NCBI GenBank assembly: GCA_964475955.1
Contig: CAYYZY010000284.1
Coordinates: 1-7,816, forward strand
Direction: 5' to 3'
Origin: DATKZH01 sp964475955
GTDB taxonomy: Bacteria > Planctomycetota > Planctomycetia > Pirellulales > Thermoguttaceae
Length of the DNA stretch: 7,816 nucleotides
The first letter of the stretch is position 1, and every line of letters starts with the position of its first letter. This document shows, one piece after another, positions 1 to 6,672 of this stretch. The notes below the pieces were generated by a model that was not told the origin of the DNA, ran no database searches, and saw only the letters and a program-made list of their open reading frames with translations. The position numbers were made by a program, and so were the translations under genes.

Positions 1-2071
1 GCAGGACGTCGAGCTCACCGTGCAGGACAGCCACCCCAAGCTGCGGCACGACAGCGGCGCCGTGTTCACCGTCGAGACGGACGGACGCGAACAGCTCATC
101 GTGGTCCAGGAGTTGGAGCGGCGGGTCAAGGGCGACATGACCGACGTGTTCGACGCGATCCGTCGGGCCGTTTCCGCGCGCCACGAGATGGCGGTCGAGG
201 TGATCCTGCTGGTGAAGGCGAACAGCATTCCCAAAACGTCGAGCAATAAGATCCAGCGTCACGCCTGCCGCGACGCCTACCTGAACGGCTCGCTGACGGT
301 CGTGGCGTCTTGGAAGGCGGCCGACGGGGTGCAGTCGAAGGAGACGGCGCCGCGTGCCCCCGAGGTCGAAGTAAGGGCCTCGGCTGCGGCGCCGACGGCC
401 GTGAGTCGACCTCGGCCATCCGGGGGAGAGGAGTCCGCCCGGCCGTCGGCCGAAGAGCCGACTCGCCTCGGCTCGGAGCCGCCGGTGCCCGTCACCCCGC
501 ACCGGGCAAGCGCTTCGACCGACGGGAAGACGACCGCCGAACTGGTGCTCGAGCAGGTTCGCCTGGTGGCCAAGGATCGGGCGGCCGGACTCACCCTCGA
601 CTCCCGCATCACCGAGATCGGGCTCGATTCGCTCGAGCGTCTGGAGATCATGGCGTCGCTGGAAGAGCGCTTCGGCGGGCGGTTCCCCGAAGCGATCCTT
701 CCCGACCTGGAGACCTGCCGGCAGGTGGTCGAGGCGGTCGATCGCTATTTGGGCCAGGAGCCGCGGGCCAAGGCGGCGCGGCCGCCCGGCGCCGAGGCCC
801 CGCCCGAGTGCTACCAGTTCGATAAGTTCCCGGAGTACACCCGGCTACGCGAGAACCTCGACATGCTCGAGAGCTCCGGGCTGGGGAACCCGTATTTCAC
901 CGTGCATCAGGGACTCACCAACGACCGCACGACGATCGGCGGCCGGGAGTACATCAACTTCACCAGCTACAACTACGTGGGGATGTCGGGCGATCCCGTG
1001 GTCGTGCGGGCGGCCCAGGAAGCGGCCGAGAAATACGGCACGAGTGTATCGGCGAGCCGGCTGGTTTCGGGGCAGAAGGACTTGCACGTGGAGTTGGAGG
1101 GGACCATTGCCCGGTTCATCGGCACCGAAGACGCCGTGGTCTTCGTCGGCGGACACGGCACGAACGAGAGCACGATCGGGCATCTGTTCGGCCCCGGAGA
1201 CCTGATCCTTCAGGACGGGTTGGCACACAACAGCATCGTGCAGGGGGGCTTGCTTTCCGGAGCCCGCCGGCGCCCATTCGCGCACAATGATTGGCGGGCG
1301 GTGGACAAGCTGCTGGGGCAGTACCGGCATGAGTACCGGCGCGTGCTCGTGGTGATCGAGGGCGTGTACAGCATGGACGGCGACATCCCCGATCTGCCGG
1401 GCTTCGTCGACGTGAAGAAGCGCCACAAGGCCCTGCTGATGGTCGACGAGGCGCACTCCATGGGCACGTTGGGCCACCACGGACGCGGCATCGCCGAGCA
1501 TCACGGCGTCGATCCGGCCGACGTCGATATCTGGATGGGCACGTTGAGCAAGTCGTTCGGCAGTTGCGGCGGGTACATCGGCGGCTCGAAGGCCCTGGTC
1601 GAGTACCTGAAGTACACGGCGCCGGGCTTCGTGTTCAGCGTGGGCATGTCGCCGCCCAACGCCGGGGCGGCGCTGGCCGCGTTTCAGGTGTTGGAGGCCG
1701 AACCCGAACGAGTGAGGCGACTCCAGGAGCGATCGCGCCTGTTCCTCGAGTGGGCCCGCCGGCGCGGGCTGAACGTGGGCATGAGCAAGGACTCGCCCGT
1801 GGTGCCCGTGATCCTCGGCAACTCGGTGCACAGCCTCCAGTTGTCGAAAGCCCTGTTCGCGCGGGCGATCAACGTGCAGCCGATCCTCTACCCGGCCGTG
1901 GAAGAGAGTGCCGCCAGGTTGCGGTTCTTCCTCACGTCGATGCACACCGAGGAGCAGATCCGCTACTCGGTCGACGTGGTGGCCGATGAGCTGGAGAAGA
2001 TCGATCCGGCCTACCTCGGCCGTGCCAAGTCGGAGCGGGACGCCTCCTTGGAGTCGGTGCGGCTGAGCTGA
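1..2071 (+). CDS. Fatty acyl-AMP ligase / acyl carrier protein / alpha-oxoamine synthase fusion (5'-partial)
   Basis: The reading frame is open from the window edge (first full codon at 2) to TGA at 2069-2071, so the N-terminal part of the protein lies outside. Numbering from the internal GTG at 20: residues 1-98 look like the C-terminal subdomain of a fatty acyl-AMP ligase, ending in the A10-like motif PKTSSNKIQR with presumed catalytic Lys77. Residues ~100-172 are a Pro/Ala/Glu-rich linker. Residues ~174-245 are an acyl carrier protein with GLDSL, Ser204 being the phosphopantetheine site. Residues ~265-665 are a full-length fold-type I PLP alpha-oxoamine synthase, with PLP-stacking His403 (LAHNS), Asp476 (VDEAHS) and Schiff-base Lys511 (TLSKSFG). 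Family knowledge predicts fatty-acid adenylation, transfer to the in-cis carrier, and decarboxylative condensation with an amino acid, as in serine palmitoyltransferase. The GTG at 20 is probably not the start, because ligase-like sequence (DVELT) precedes it. The amino-acid substrate is unknown; a polyketide or aminoketone natural-product role is an alternative to sphingoid-base synthesis. Confidence 0.9.
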   Translation, partial: QDVELTVQDSHPKLRHDSGAVFTVETDGREQLIVVQELERRVKGDMTDVFDAIRRAVSARHEMAVEVILLVKANSIPKTSSNKIQRHACRDAYLNGSLTVVASWKAADGVQSKETAPRAPEVEVRASAAAPTAVSRPRPSGGEESARPSAEEPTRLGSEPPVPVTPHRASASTDGKTTAELVLEQVRLVAKDRAAGLTLDSRITEIGLDSLERLEIMASLEERFGGRFPEAILPDLETCRQVVEAVDRYLGQEPRAKAARPPGAEAPPECYQFDKFPEYTRLRENLDMLESSGLGNPYFTVHQGLTNDRTTIGGREYINFTSYNYVGMSGDPVVVRAAQEAAEKYGTSVSASRLVSGQKDLHVELEGTIARFIGTEDAVVFVGGHGTNESTIGHLFGPGDLILQDGLAHNSIVQGGLLSGARRRPFAHNDWRAVDKLLGQYRHEYRRVLVVIEGVYSMDGDIPDLPGFVDVKKRHKALLMVDEAHSMGTLGHHGRGIAEHHGVDPADVDIWMGTLSKSFGSCGGYIGGSKALVEYLKYTAPGFVFSVGMSPPNAGAALAAFQVLEAEPERVRRLQERSRLFLEWARRRGLNVGMSKDSPVVPVILGNSVHSLQLSKALFARAINVQPILYPAVEESAARLRFFLTSMHTEEQIRYSVDVVADELEKIDPAYLGRAKSERDASLESVRLS

Positions 2072-2128
2072 CCGGGCTTCGGCGCGTCGGGCCGGCCACG
2101 CCACGCGCATTGTGCCGACGAACGGAGG

Positions 2129-3166
2129 CTACGCGACCTCCTCGATTCGGACCGGCGTGCCGGCGTCGACCGAGGCTTGCGCGGCCAGGCAGAGGCGAAC
2201 CGACCAGCGGCCGTCCTCGCCGGACGTGGGCGGCGGCGTGCCCTCGGCCACGCTCTGGACGATCGACGCGATCTGCGTTTCCAGCTCGACGACCTCGCCG
2301 GTCACGTTCTCGAACGGGATCTCTTCCACCCGGTTGTGATCGCCGTAGCGCAGCCCGAAGACGGGCTTGGGGTGGCGCGCGTCGGGCGCACTCCAGTTGG
2401 CCCAGATGGCGCCCGAGCTGCCCGACACCTTGCACGTCACGTGGTGCTCGAACGCGGCGAGCGTCTGCGACACGACCGCGAAGCCGCCGCCGGTCAAGTT
2501 GATGATCGTCGTGAAGTTGTCCTGCAATTCCGGGTGGTCCGGCTGGCGGGAGTTCGCTCGGGCGTAGACCGACTCGGGCTCGCCGAAGCCGGCCATGTAC
2601 CACCGGGCGAGGTCGATGAAGTGGATCGGCTCTTCGAGGATCCAGTTGCCCACCCGGTCGATGTCGAAACGCCAGCCCTCGGAGCCGAGCCGGTAGGGAA
2701 AGCGCGAGAGTTCGACGAGCACGTATTGCGGAGTGCCGACCGCCCCCTCGTCGATCAACCGCTTCACGCGGCCCCAAAGCGCCGAGACGCGCATCTCATG
2801 GTCGACCGCCAGGAGGAGTTGCTTGCTCCCGGCCAGGTCGATCAGCTCGTCGGCGTGGGCGAGCGTGAGGACCATCGGCTTCTCGAGGAAGACGTGCTTG
2901 CCGGCTGCAAGCGCCGCTTTGGCCACCTCGTAGTGGAGGTGGCTGGGGACGACGACGTCGAGCGCGTCGATATCCTCCCGTGCAAGGAGCTGGCGGTAGT
3001 CGTCGCAGACGTCGGCTTCGGGATGCGCTTCGGCCGCGGCGGCCCGGCCCTCTTCCGACCGCTCGGCCACCGCGACCAGCCGGGCCCCGGGCGTCTTGGC
3101 GATGGCCTTTCCGTGGTGGACACCCCAGAGGCCGTGACCGACCAGTCCGAATCGGAGTTCGCTCAT
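2129..3166 (-). CDS. Gfo/Idh/MocA family NAD(P)-dependent oxidoreductase
   Basis: The predicted 345-residue cytosolic dehydrogenase is a normal length for the family. The N-terminal Rossmann domain has the dinucleotide loop GHGLWG (residues 10-15) after a short beta strand. The family EKP motif is at 95-97, with Lys96 the usual catalytic/substrate lysine. The C-terminal alpha/beta domain carries the paired His182 and Asp185 in IHFIDLARW. These enzymes oxidise or reduce sugars, inositols and related polyols or sugar acids; the substrate here is not determinable. The start chosen is ATG 3164-3166, which overlaps the upstream MFS stop as ATGA. It has a good ribosome-binding sequence, AAGGAG, eight bases upstream, and places the Rossmann strand at the N-terminus; the frame stays open upstream to 3271, but that extension is low-complexity and unlike the family. 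The stop is TAG. It is last in the - strand set and converges with the fusion gene at 2071. The usual Gly-rich segment before the His/Asp pair reads GNWILEEP, which may mark a subfamily. Confidence 0.93.
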   Translation of the reverse strand: MSELRFGLVGHGLWGVHHGKAIAKTPGARLVAVAERSEEGRAAAAEAHPEADVCDDYRQLLAREDIDALDVVVPSHLHYEVAKAALAAGKHVFLEKPMVLTLAHADELIDLAGSKQLLLAVDHEMRVSALWGRVKRLIDEGAVGTPQYVLVELSRFPYRLGSEGWRFDIDRVGNWILEEPIHFIDLARWYMAGFGEPESVYARANSRQPDHPELQDNFTTIINLTGGGFAVVSQTLAAFEHHVTCKVSGSSGAIWANWSAPDARHPKPVFGLRYGDHNRVEEIPFENVTGEVVELETQIASIVQSVAEGTPPPTSGEDGRWSVRLCLAAQASVDAGTPVRIEEVA

Positions 3167-4458
3167 TCGGGCAGCTCCTTGTCCTTGGTTTCCGGGGCGA
3201 TCAGGAGGAGGATGAGGGAGACCAGAAACAGCGAGGCCATCACCGACACGGCCAGGCGCAGGTCGAGCCATTCACGCAGCCACCCGCGCAAAAGCAGCAC
3301 GAAGGCGGCGGCAAGCCGGCCCACGTTGAAGCAGAAACTGGCCCCGGTCGCCCTGAGCCGCGTCGGGAACAACTCGGGGAAGTAGATGGCGAAGCCGGCG
3401 TGCGTCCCCACGACGAAGAACGCCAGCAAGGGCAGCAGCACGAGCGTATGCCAGTACTCGGTGGGGGCCATAAAGGTGATCGGCACGACGATCATGGCGC
3501 CCAGGTTGTACAGGGCAAAGGCAAGGCGGCGGCCGACCCGCATGGCCAGGGGCGCGAACAGCAGCAGCCCGGCCAATCCGCCGGTGCCGTTCATCAGCAT
3601 GTAAGCGAAGCTGCCGTACCGGAAGCCCTCTTCGTCGGAAACGCTGTCGCCGAGGACCTCGCGGACCAACTCGACGCCCCAGGCGTAGATGCCCCAGTAG
3701 GTACCGAGCCCGACCGCAGCCACTCCCATGCCGATCAACGCCCGGTTTCGCCATTGGGGTACTCCCAGCAGCTCGCGGAGGCTCCCGCGTTTTTGTTTCG
3801 TGTCCCTAGACTTAGCGCCCTGATCTCGTTCGGCCTGCCACCGTTCCGATTCCCTGAGGCTGACCAGGACCCAGACGACGAGTAGAGCGGGCAGCACGCC
3901 GAGCACAAAGGCCCACCGCCAGTGAGCCATGCTGATGAACCACACGCCAACGGCCGAGCCGAGTACGGCTCCCAGGACACTGGAGGCATGGAAGATCCCT
4001 CCGGCCATGGTCCGCGCCTTCTTCGGGAAGACTTCCGCGACGTACGAGGCGGCGATGGCCCATTCCCCGGCGACGCCCATGGCGACGAAGAACCGCAGCG
4101 CCACGACGTGCCATGCCTCCGTGGCGAAGAAGTGGAGCCCGGTGAACAACGAGTAGATGAGGATGCTCCAGACCATCGTCTGGCGGCGGCCGATACGGTC
4201 CGCCAGGATGCCGAAGAGGAGGCCGCCCACCGTGCCCCCGATCAGAAACGACGCGAGGCCCACGTTGGCAATCAGGTCGACGTAGGCGGCGCCCTTGCCC
4301 TCCAGCAACTCGCCCATCGCGGGCGTCTTGTACACGGCGTAGATCTGTCCTTCGAAAACGTCGAAGATCCACCCCAGGCAGGCGATCACCAGCACGGTCC
4401 ACTGGTAGCGGCTGATGCCCTCGTACCAGCGGCCCTCGGTTTCGTTCGGAGCGTTCAT
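3163..4458 (-). CDS. MFS transporter, metabolite:H+ symporter type
   Basis: The predicted product is 431 residues, inner membrane, with about 12 hydrophobic segments and a charged central loop near residues 203-240. Major facilitator hallmarks are visible: motif A-like GILADRIGRR (83-92) between helices 2 and 3, VAGEWAIAASYVAEVFP (129-145) around helix 4, a degenerate second motif A, MRVGRR, near 306-311, and PELFPTRLRATG (361-372), typical of the sugar/aromatic-acid/sialate-lactate symporter branches. The C-terminus PETKDKELP is also typical. Proton-driven uptake of a small carboxylate or sugar acid is plausible from these branches and from the neighbouring dehydrogenases, but the substrate is inference. 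The start at ATG 4456-4458 shares ATGA with the stop of the upstream EamA gene and has AAAGGA nine bases upstream. Its own stop overlaps the start of the Gfo/Idh/MocA gene, so translational coupling on both sides is likely. Confidence 0.93.
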   Translation of the reverse strand: MNAPNETEGRWYEGISRYQWTVLVIACLGWIFDVFEGQIYAVYKTPAMGELLEGKGAAYVDLIANVGLASFLIGGTVGGLLFGILADRIGRRQTMVWSILIYSLFTGLHFFATEAWHVVALRFFVAMGVAGEWAIAASYVAEVFPKKARTMAGGIFHASSVLGAVLGSAVGVWFISMAHWRWAFVLGVLPALLVVWVLVSLRESERWQAERDQGAKSRDTKQKRGSLRELLGVPQWRNRALIGMGVAAVGLGTYWGIYAWGVELVREVLGDSVSDEEGFRYGSFAYMLMNGTGGLAGLLLFAPLAMRVGRRLAFALYNLGAMIVVPITFMAPTEYWHTLVLLPLLAFFVVGTHAGFAIYFPELFPTRLRATGASFCFNVGRLAAAFVLLLRGWLREWLDLRLAVSVMASLFLVSLILLLIAPETKDKELPE

Positions 4459-5465
4459 GCGACGGGGTCCTTTCTTTCGATGGTTGACGGACCGGGGGGA
4501 GTCGACGCCCCGGTGCGCGGGGGGTGAGGCGACGCGCCCGCCGCGGGCGCGTCGGCCAGCGAAAGCTCCGCCTCGGGACTCGCTTGGGAGCGCGCTTCGA
4601 TGCGAATCAGCACGGCCAGCCCTCCCAGGATGATCGCCGCCCCCAACCACTGGAGCGGCGCAAGACGAATGCCCCAGAGCGGCCCCTCGATCGCCGCGGT
4701 GAGCACCGGCGCCGAGAGCATGTAGGTGCGGAGTTTCCACACGTCCATCCGTCGAAGCGCCACGTAGTAAAGCGGCAGGCTCACGGCGGCCACTACCCCC
4801 AACACGGCGATCGGCCCCCAAGCTGCGGGGCCGGCGAATACCTCTTGCGTGCGCGCGAGGTCGCCGCAGGCGAGCCCCAGGGCGACGAATCCCAGCGTGC
4901 TGATCGCGTGGTTGTACAGCGCCACGGCCTCCTCGTCCATCGTGCGGAGGATGTGCCGGATCACGAAGGCGTTGCTGGCCAGCCCCAGGGCCGCACCGAC
5001 CGCCATCGCGTCGCCGACCAACTGGCCGCCGAACTCAAACTTCTGCACCTCGCTCAACAGCGCCAGCCCCACGAACATCAGCGGCACCAGCGCAAGTTGG
5101 GCGCGGCCCAACCGCTCCAGCCCCAGCGCGGCGCCGATCAGCACGACGAAAATCAGGTCGAGCCGCATCAGCATGGCCACGTTGGTCGCCTGCGTGAACC
5201 ACACCGAGCCGAACCAGAGCAGGTTGATGGTGATCGAGATGGCGCCCATCGTCAACAGCCACCCCAGCGCCCGGCCGGGAATCAGGCGAGGCCACCCGCC
5301 GCGCGTGGCCAGGATCCATCCGGCCAGAAGCGGCAGCGTGACGACCCGCGAGAGCGTGCCGACCAGCCCCACCGGCCACTCCTCCATCCTCACGAGGAAC
5401 CGCAAGAGCAGGGTGAACACGACCCAGGGGACGACGGCCAGGGATGCGTAGAAGGCTTGCCGCAT
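4455..5465 (-). CDS. EamA/DMT-superfamily permease
   Basis: The predicted product is 336 residues with about ten hydrophobic helices in two EamA-like halves (roughly 5-138 and 148-288), the usual drug/metabolite transporter layout. The halves end in the characteristic positions where a helix 4-like segment (TNVAMLMRLDLIFVVLIGAAL, 94-114) and a helix 9/10 pair (TYMLSAPVLTAAIEGPLWG, 247-265; LQWLGAAIILGGLAVL, 271-286) occur. Residues ~290-336 form a polar Pro/Ala/Ser-rich cytoplasmic tail with no recognisable motif, longer than in many relatives. DMT proteins export or exchange small metabolites, amino acids or sugars; direction and substrate are unknown here. The start is ATG 5463-5465, which gives helix 1 almost at the N-terminus; I see no strong Shine-Dalgarno sequence before it. 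The stop overlaps the MFS start as ATGA. Upstream lies a 187-bp gap with heptamer repeats, so this gene either opens a second transcription unit or is read through from the dehydrogenase pair. Confidence 0.9.
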   Translation of the reverse strand: MRQAFYASLAVVPWVVFTLLLRFLVRMEEWPVGLVGTLSRVVTLPLLAGWILATRGGWPRLIPGRALGWLLTMGAISITINLLWFGSVWFTQATNVAMLMRLDLIFVVLIGAALGLERLGRAQLALVPLMFVGLALLSEVQKFEFGGQLVGDAMAVGAALGLASNAFVIRHILRTMDEEAVALYNHAISTLGFVALGLACGDLARTQEVFAGPAAWGPIAVLGVVAAVSLPLYYVALRRMDVWKLRTYMLSAPVLTAAIEGPLWGIRLAPLQWLGAAIILGGLAVLIRIEARSQASPEAELSLADAPAAGASPHPPRTGASTPPGPSTIERKDPVA

Positions 5466-5652
5466 GGCTGCGCTATTGGGCTTTCGACGGAAGCTGCGTC
5501 TCGTGCCGACGGACGCTCTTGACGGGTGGCGTTCAAAGGGGTTCGGGGTTCGACGTTCGGGGTTCAGGGTTCAGGGTTCAGGGTTCAGGGTTCAGAACTC
5601 CGCTTCGCACTTGCCCTGCCGCGCCCCGACCTCATCCCTCATCCCTCAACTT
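5466..5652. other. Intergenic gap of 187 bp with heptamer arrays
   Basis: This is the only sizeable non-coding gap inside the - strand gene set; its neighbours otherwise overlap by 4 bp. It holds two 7-bp periodic arrays (5538-5594 and 5631-5658, the second running into the dehydrogenase gene). The short spans at 5466-5537 and 5595-5630 have no recognised structure. I see no convincing promoter: a TTGAAC-like hexamer on the - strand at 5531-5536 has no acceptable -10 partner about 17 bp downstream. No coding potential is apparent. Confidence 0.7.
5538..5594. repeat. Tandem 7-bp array, (G/A)GGGTTC x8
   Basis: Eight in-phase heptamers run from 5538: GGGGTTC, GGGGTTC, GACGTTC, GGGGTTC, then four exact AGGGTTC copies (5566-5593). 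Read in another phase, GGGTTCA occurs five times perfectly between 5560 and 5594. The left half is the diverged G form and the right half the homogeneous A form. The period of seven is not a multiple of three, and the array lies between genes, so it is not a coding repeat. It resembles dispersed intergenic heptamer repeats I associate with planctomycete genomes (memory, unverified). Its function is unknown. Confidence 0.9.
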
Positions 5653-5658
5653 TCAACC
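5631..5658. repeat. Second 7-bp array, CTCATCC-type, overlapping the dehydrogenase stop
   Basis: Four consecutive heptamers: CTCATCC, CTCATCC, CTCAACT, TTCAACC. The first two are exact and the last two diverged. The last unit covers the stop codon (5653-5655) and final glycine codon of the neighbouring D-2-hydroxyacid dehydrogenase. The CCCT core recurs every 7 bp (5636-5639, 5643-5646) and is complementary to the AGGG core of the array at 5566-5593, so the two arrays could pair imperfectly in a transcript. Confidence 0.75.
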
Positions 5659-6672
5659 TTTCCTCGGCAACGGGAAATTGGCGTAACTGACCGCCGGTTC
5701 GCCGCGGAGCACCGCCGCCACGTCGCGGCAAACAGAGGCGACCACTCGGTCCTGCGCCTCCCGCGTGAAGGCGGCCACGTGCGGCGTGAGGATCACGTTG
5801 TCCATCTCCGCCAAGGGGCTCGGCCCGGGCGGCTCCGTGGAGCGGACGTCCAGCGCCGCGCCGGCGATCTTCTCCTCCTGAAGCGCCCGAACGAGCCCCT
5901 CCTCGTCGACCACTTCGCCGCGCGAGGTGTTGACGAACGCCGCGCCGGGCTTCATCTGCCCGAACCGGGCGTAGTCGAACATCCCGCGCGTCGCCTCGGT
6001 GAGCGGCACGTGGCAGGAGACCACGTCGGCCGTGGCCAGCAGCTCGTCGAGCGAGACGAGCCGCGCTTCGAGCGCGCGCACCGCGGGGCTCTCGGGGTCG
6101 ATGTAGTCGTCGTGGGCGAGGATCGTCATGCCGAACGCCTTCGCGCGGGCCGCCGTCAGCCGGCCGATGCGCCCCAGCCCGACCAGGCCCAGGGTCTTGC
6201 CCCCCAGCTCCGAGCCCGTGAAACGGTGCCGGGCCCAGCCGCCCGACCGGGTGTCGCGATCGGCCGCGGGGATCCTTCGGGCCAGGGCGAGCATCAGGCC
6301 GAGGGTCAATTCGGCCACGGAGAGCGAGTTCTCGTCCGGCGTGTAGGCGACCACGATACCGGCGGCGGAGGCCGCCTCCACGTCGACGTTGTTCAGCCCC
6401 GCCCCGGCCCGGGCGATGATCTGGAGATCTTCGCCCGCCCGGATCAGCTCGGCGGTCACCTGCGTTTGGTTGCGGACCACCAGGGCCCCGGCCCCGGCGA
6501 GGGTCTCCGCGAGCTGGTCGGGGCTCTTCCAGAGGTCGGGATCGAACTGCACGTCGAGCTGCTGCCTCAGCTCGTCCATGGCAGGGCCGACGATGCTCTC
6601 ACTGACGACGACTTCGGGCATGGTTGCGTCTCGCGATTGACTGGCTCGTCCGCTCTCCTCGTAAGAGGTCAT
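5653..6672 (-). CDS. D-isomer-specific 2-hydroxyacid dehydrogenase (SerA-like)
   Basis: The predicted soluble NAD-dependent enzyme is 339 residues, or 322 from the alternative start, the length of short SerA/lactate/glyoxylate-reductase relatives without an ACT domain. Motifs in order: substrate-loop RAGAGLNNVD (88-97), NAD loop GLGRIG (165-170), acidic residue ending the second strand (near Asp188), catalytic Arg251 in NTSRGE, Glu280 in LDVRSTEP, and catalytic His298 in TPHVAAFT. The Arg/Glu/His set is intact, so the enzyme should be active. It interconverts a 2-hydroxyacid and its 2-oxoacid; phosphoglycerate, (S)-sulfolactate, glycerate or a sugar-derived acid are all possible. ATG 6670-6672 overlaps the upstream Ldh2 stop as ATGA and was chosen for coupling. 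ATG 6619-6621 (MPEVVV) fits the family N-terminus better, and neither has a clear ribosome-binding site. The last codons merge into a heptamer array. The adjacent Ldh2 gene suggests a shared substrate. Confidence 0.93.
   Translation of the reverse strand: MTSYEESGRASQSRDATMPEVVVSESIVGPAMDELRQQLDVQFDPDLWKSPDQLAETLAGAGALVVRNQTQVTAELIRAGEDLQIIARAGAGLNNVDVEAASAAGIVVAYTPDENSLSVAELTLGLMLALARRIPAADRDTRSGGWARHRFTGSELGGKTLGLVGLGRIGRLTAARAKAFGMTILAHDDYIDPESPAVRALEARLVSLDELLATADVVSCHVPLTEATRGMFDYARFGQMKPGAAFVNTSRGEVVDEEGLVRALQEEKIAGAALDVRSTEPPGPSPLAEMDNVILTPHVAAFTREAQDRVVASVCRDVAAVLRGEPAVSYANFPLPRKG

Noticed and set aside
20..22. GTG as the true start of the first gene
   Set aside because: The frame is open to the window edge, the preceding residues fit the ligase family, and starting here would leave only a ligase C-terminal fragment.
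845..2110. Long - strand open frame opposite the alpha-oxoamine synthase domain
   Set aside because: The + strand frame has full catalytic motifs; the antisense translation has none.
2072..2128. Possible bidirectional terminator between the convergent genes
   Set aside because: Short GC-rich dyads exist (for example GCGCGT at 2082-2087 with ACGCGC at 2103-2108, and GGCCGGCC), but they are interrupted and lack a T-run on either strand, so the evidence is too weak to annotate.
3167..3271. 35-residue N-terminal extension of the Gfo/Idh/MocA protein
   Set aside because: It is low-complexity Pro/Arg-rich sequence within the MFS gene; the ATG at 3164-3166 has a Shine-Dalgarno site, an ATGA overlap and the correct family N-terminus.
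2177..3385. Long open frame on the + strand opposite the Gfo/Idh/MocA gene
   Set aside because: The translation is low-complexity and charged with no recognisable domain; it is the antisense shadow of a clear family member in GC-rich DNA.
5538..5658. CRISPR array
   Set aside because: The units are 7 bp, contiguous and without spacers; this is a simple tandem repeat.
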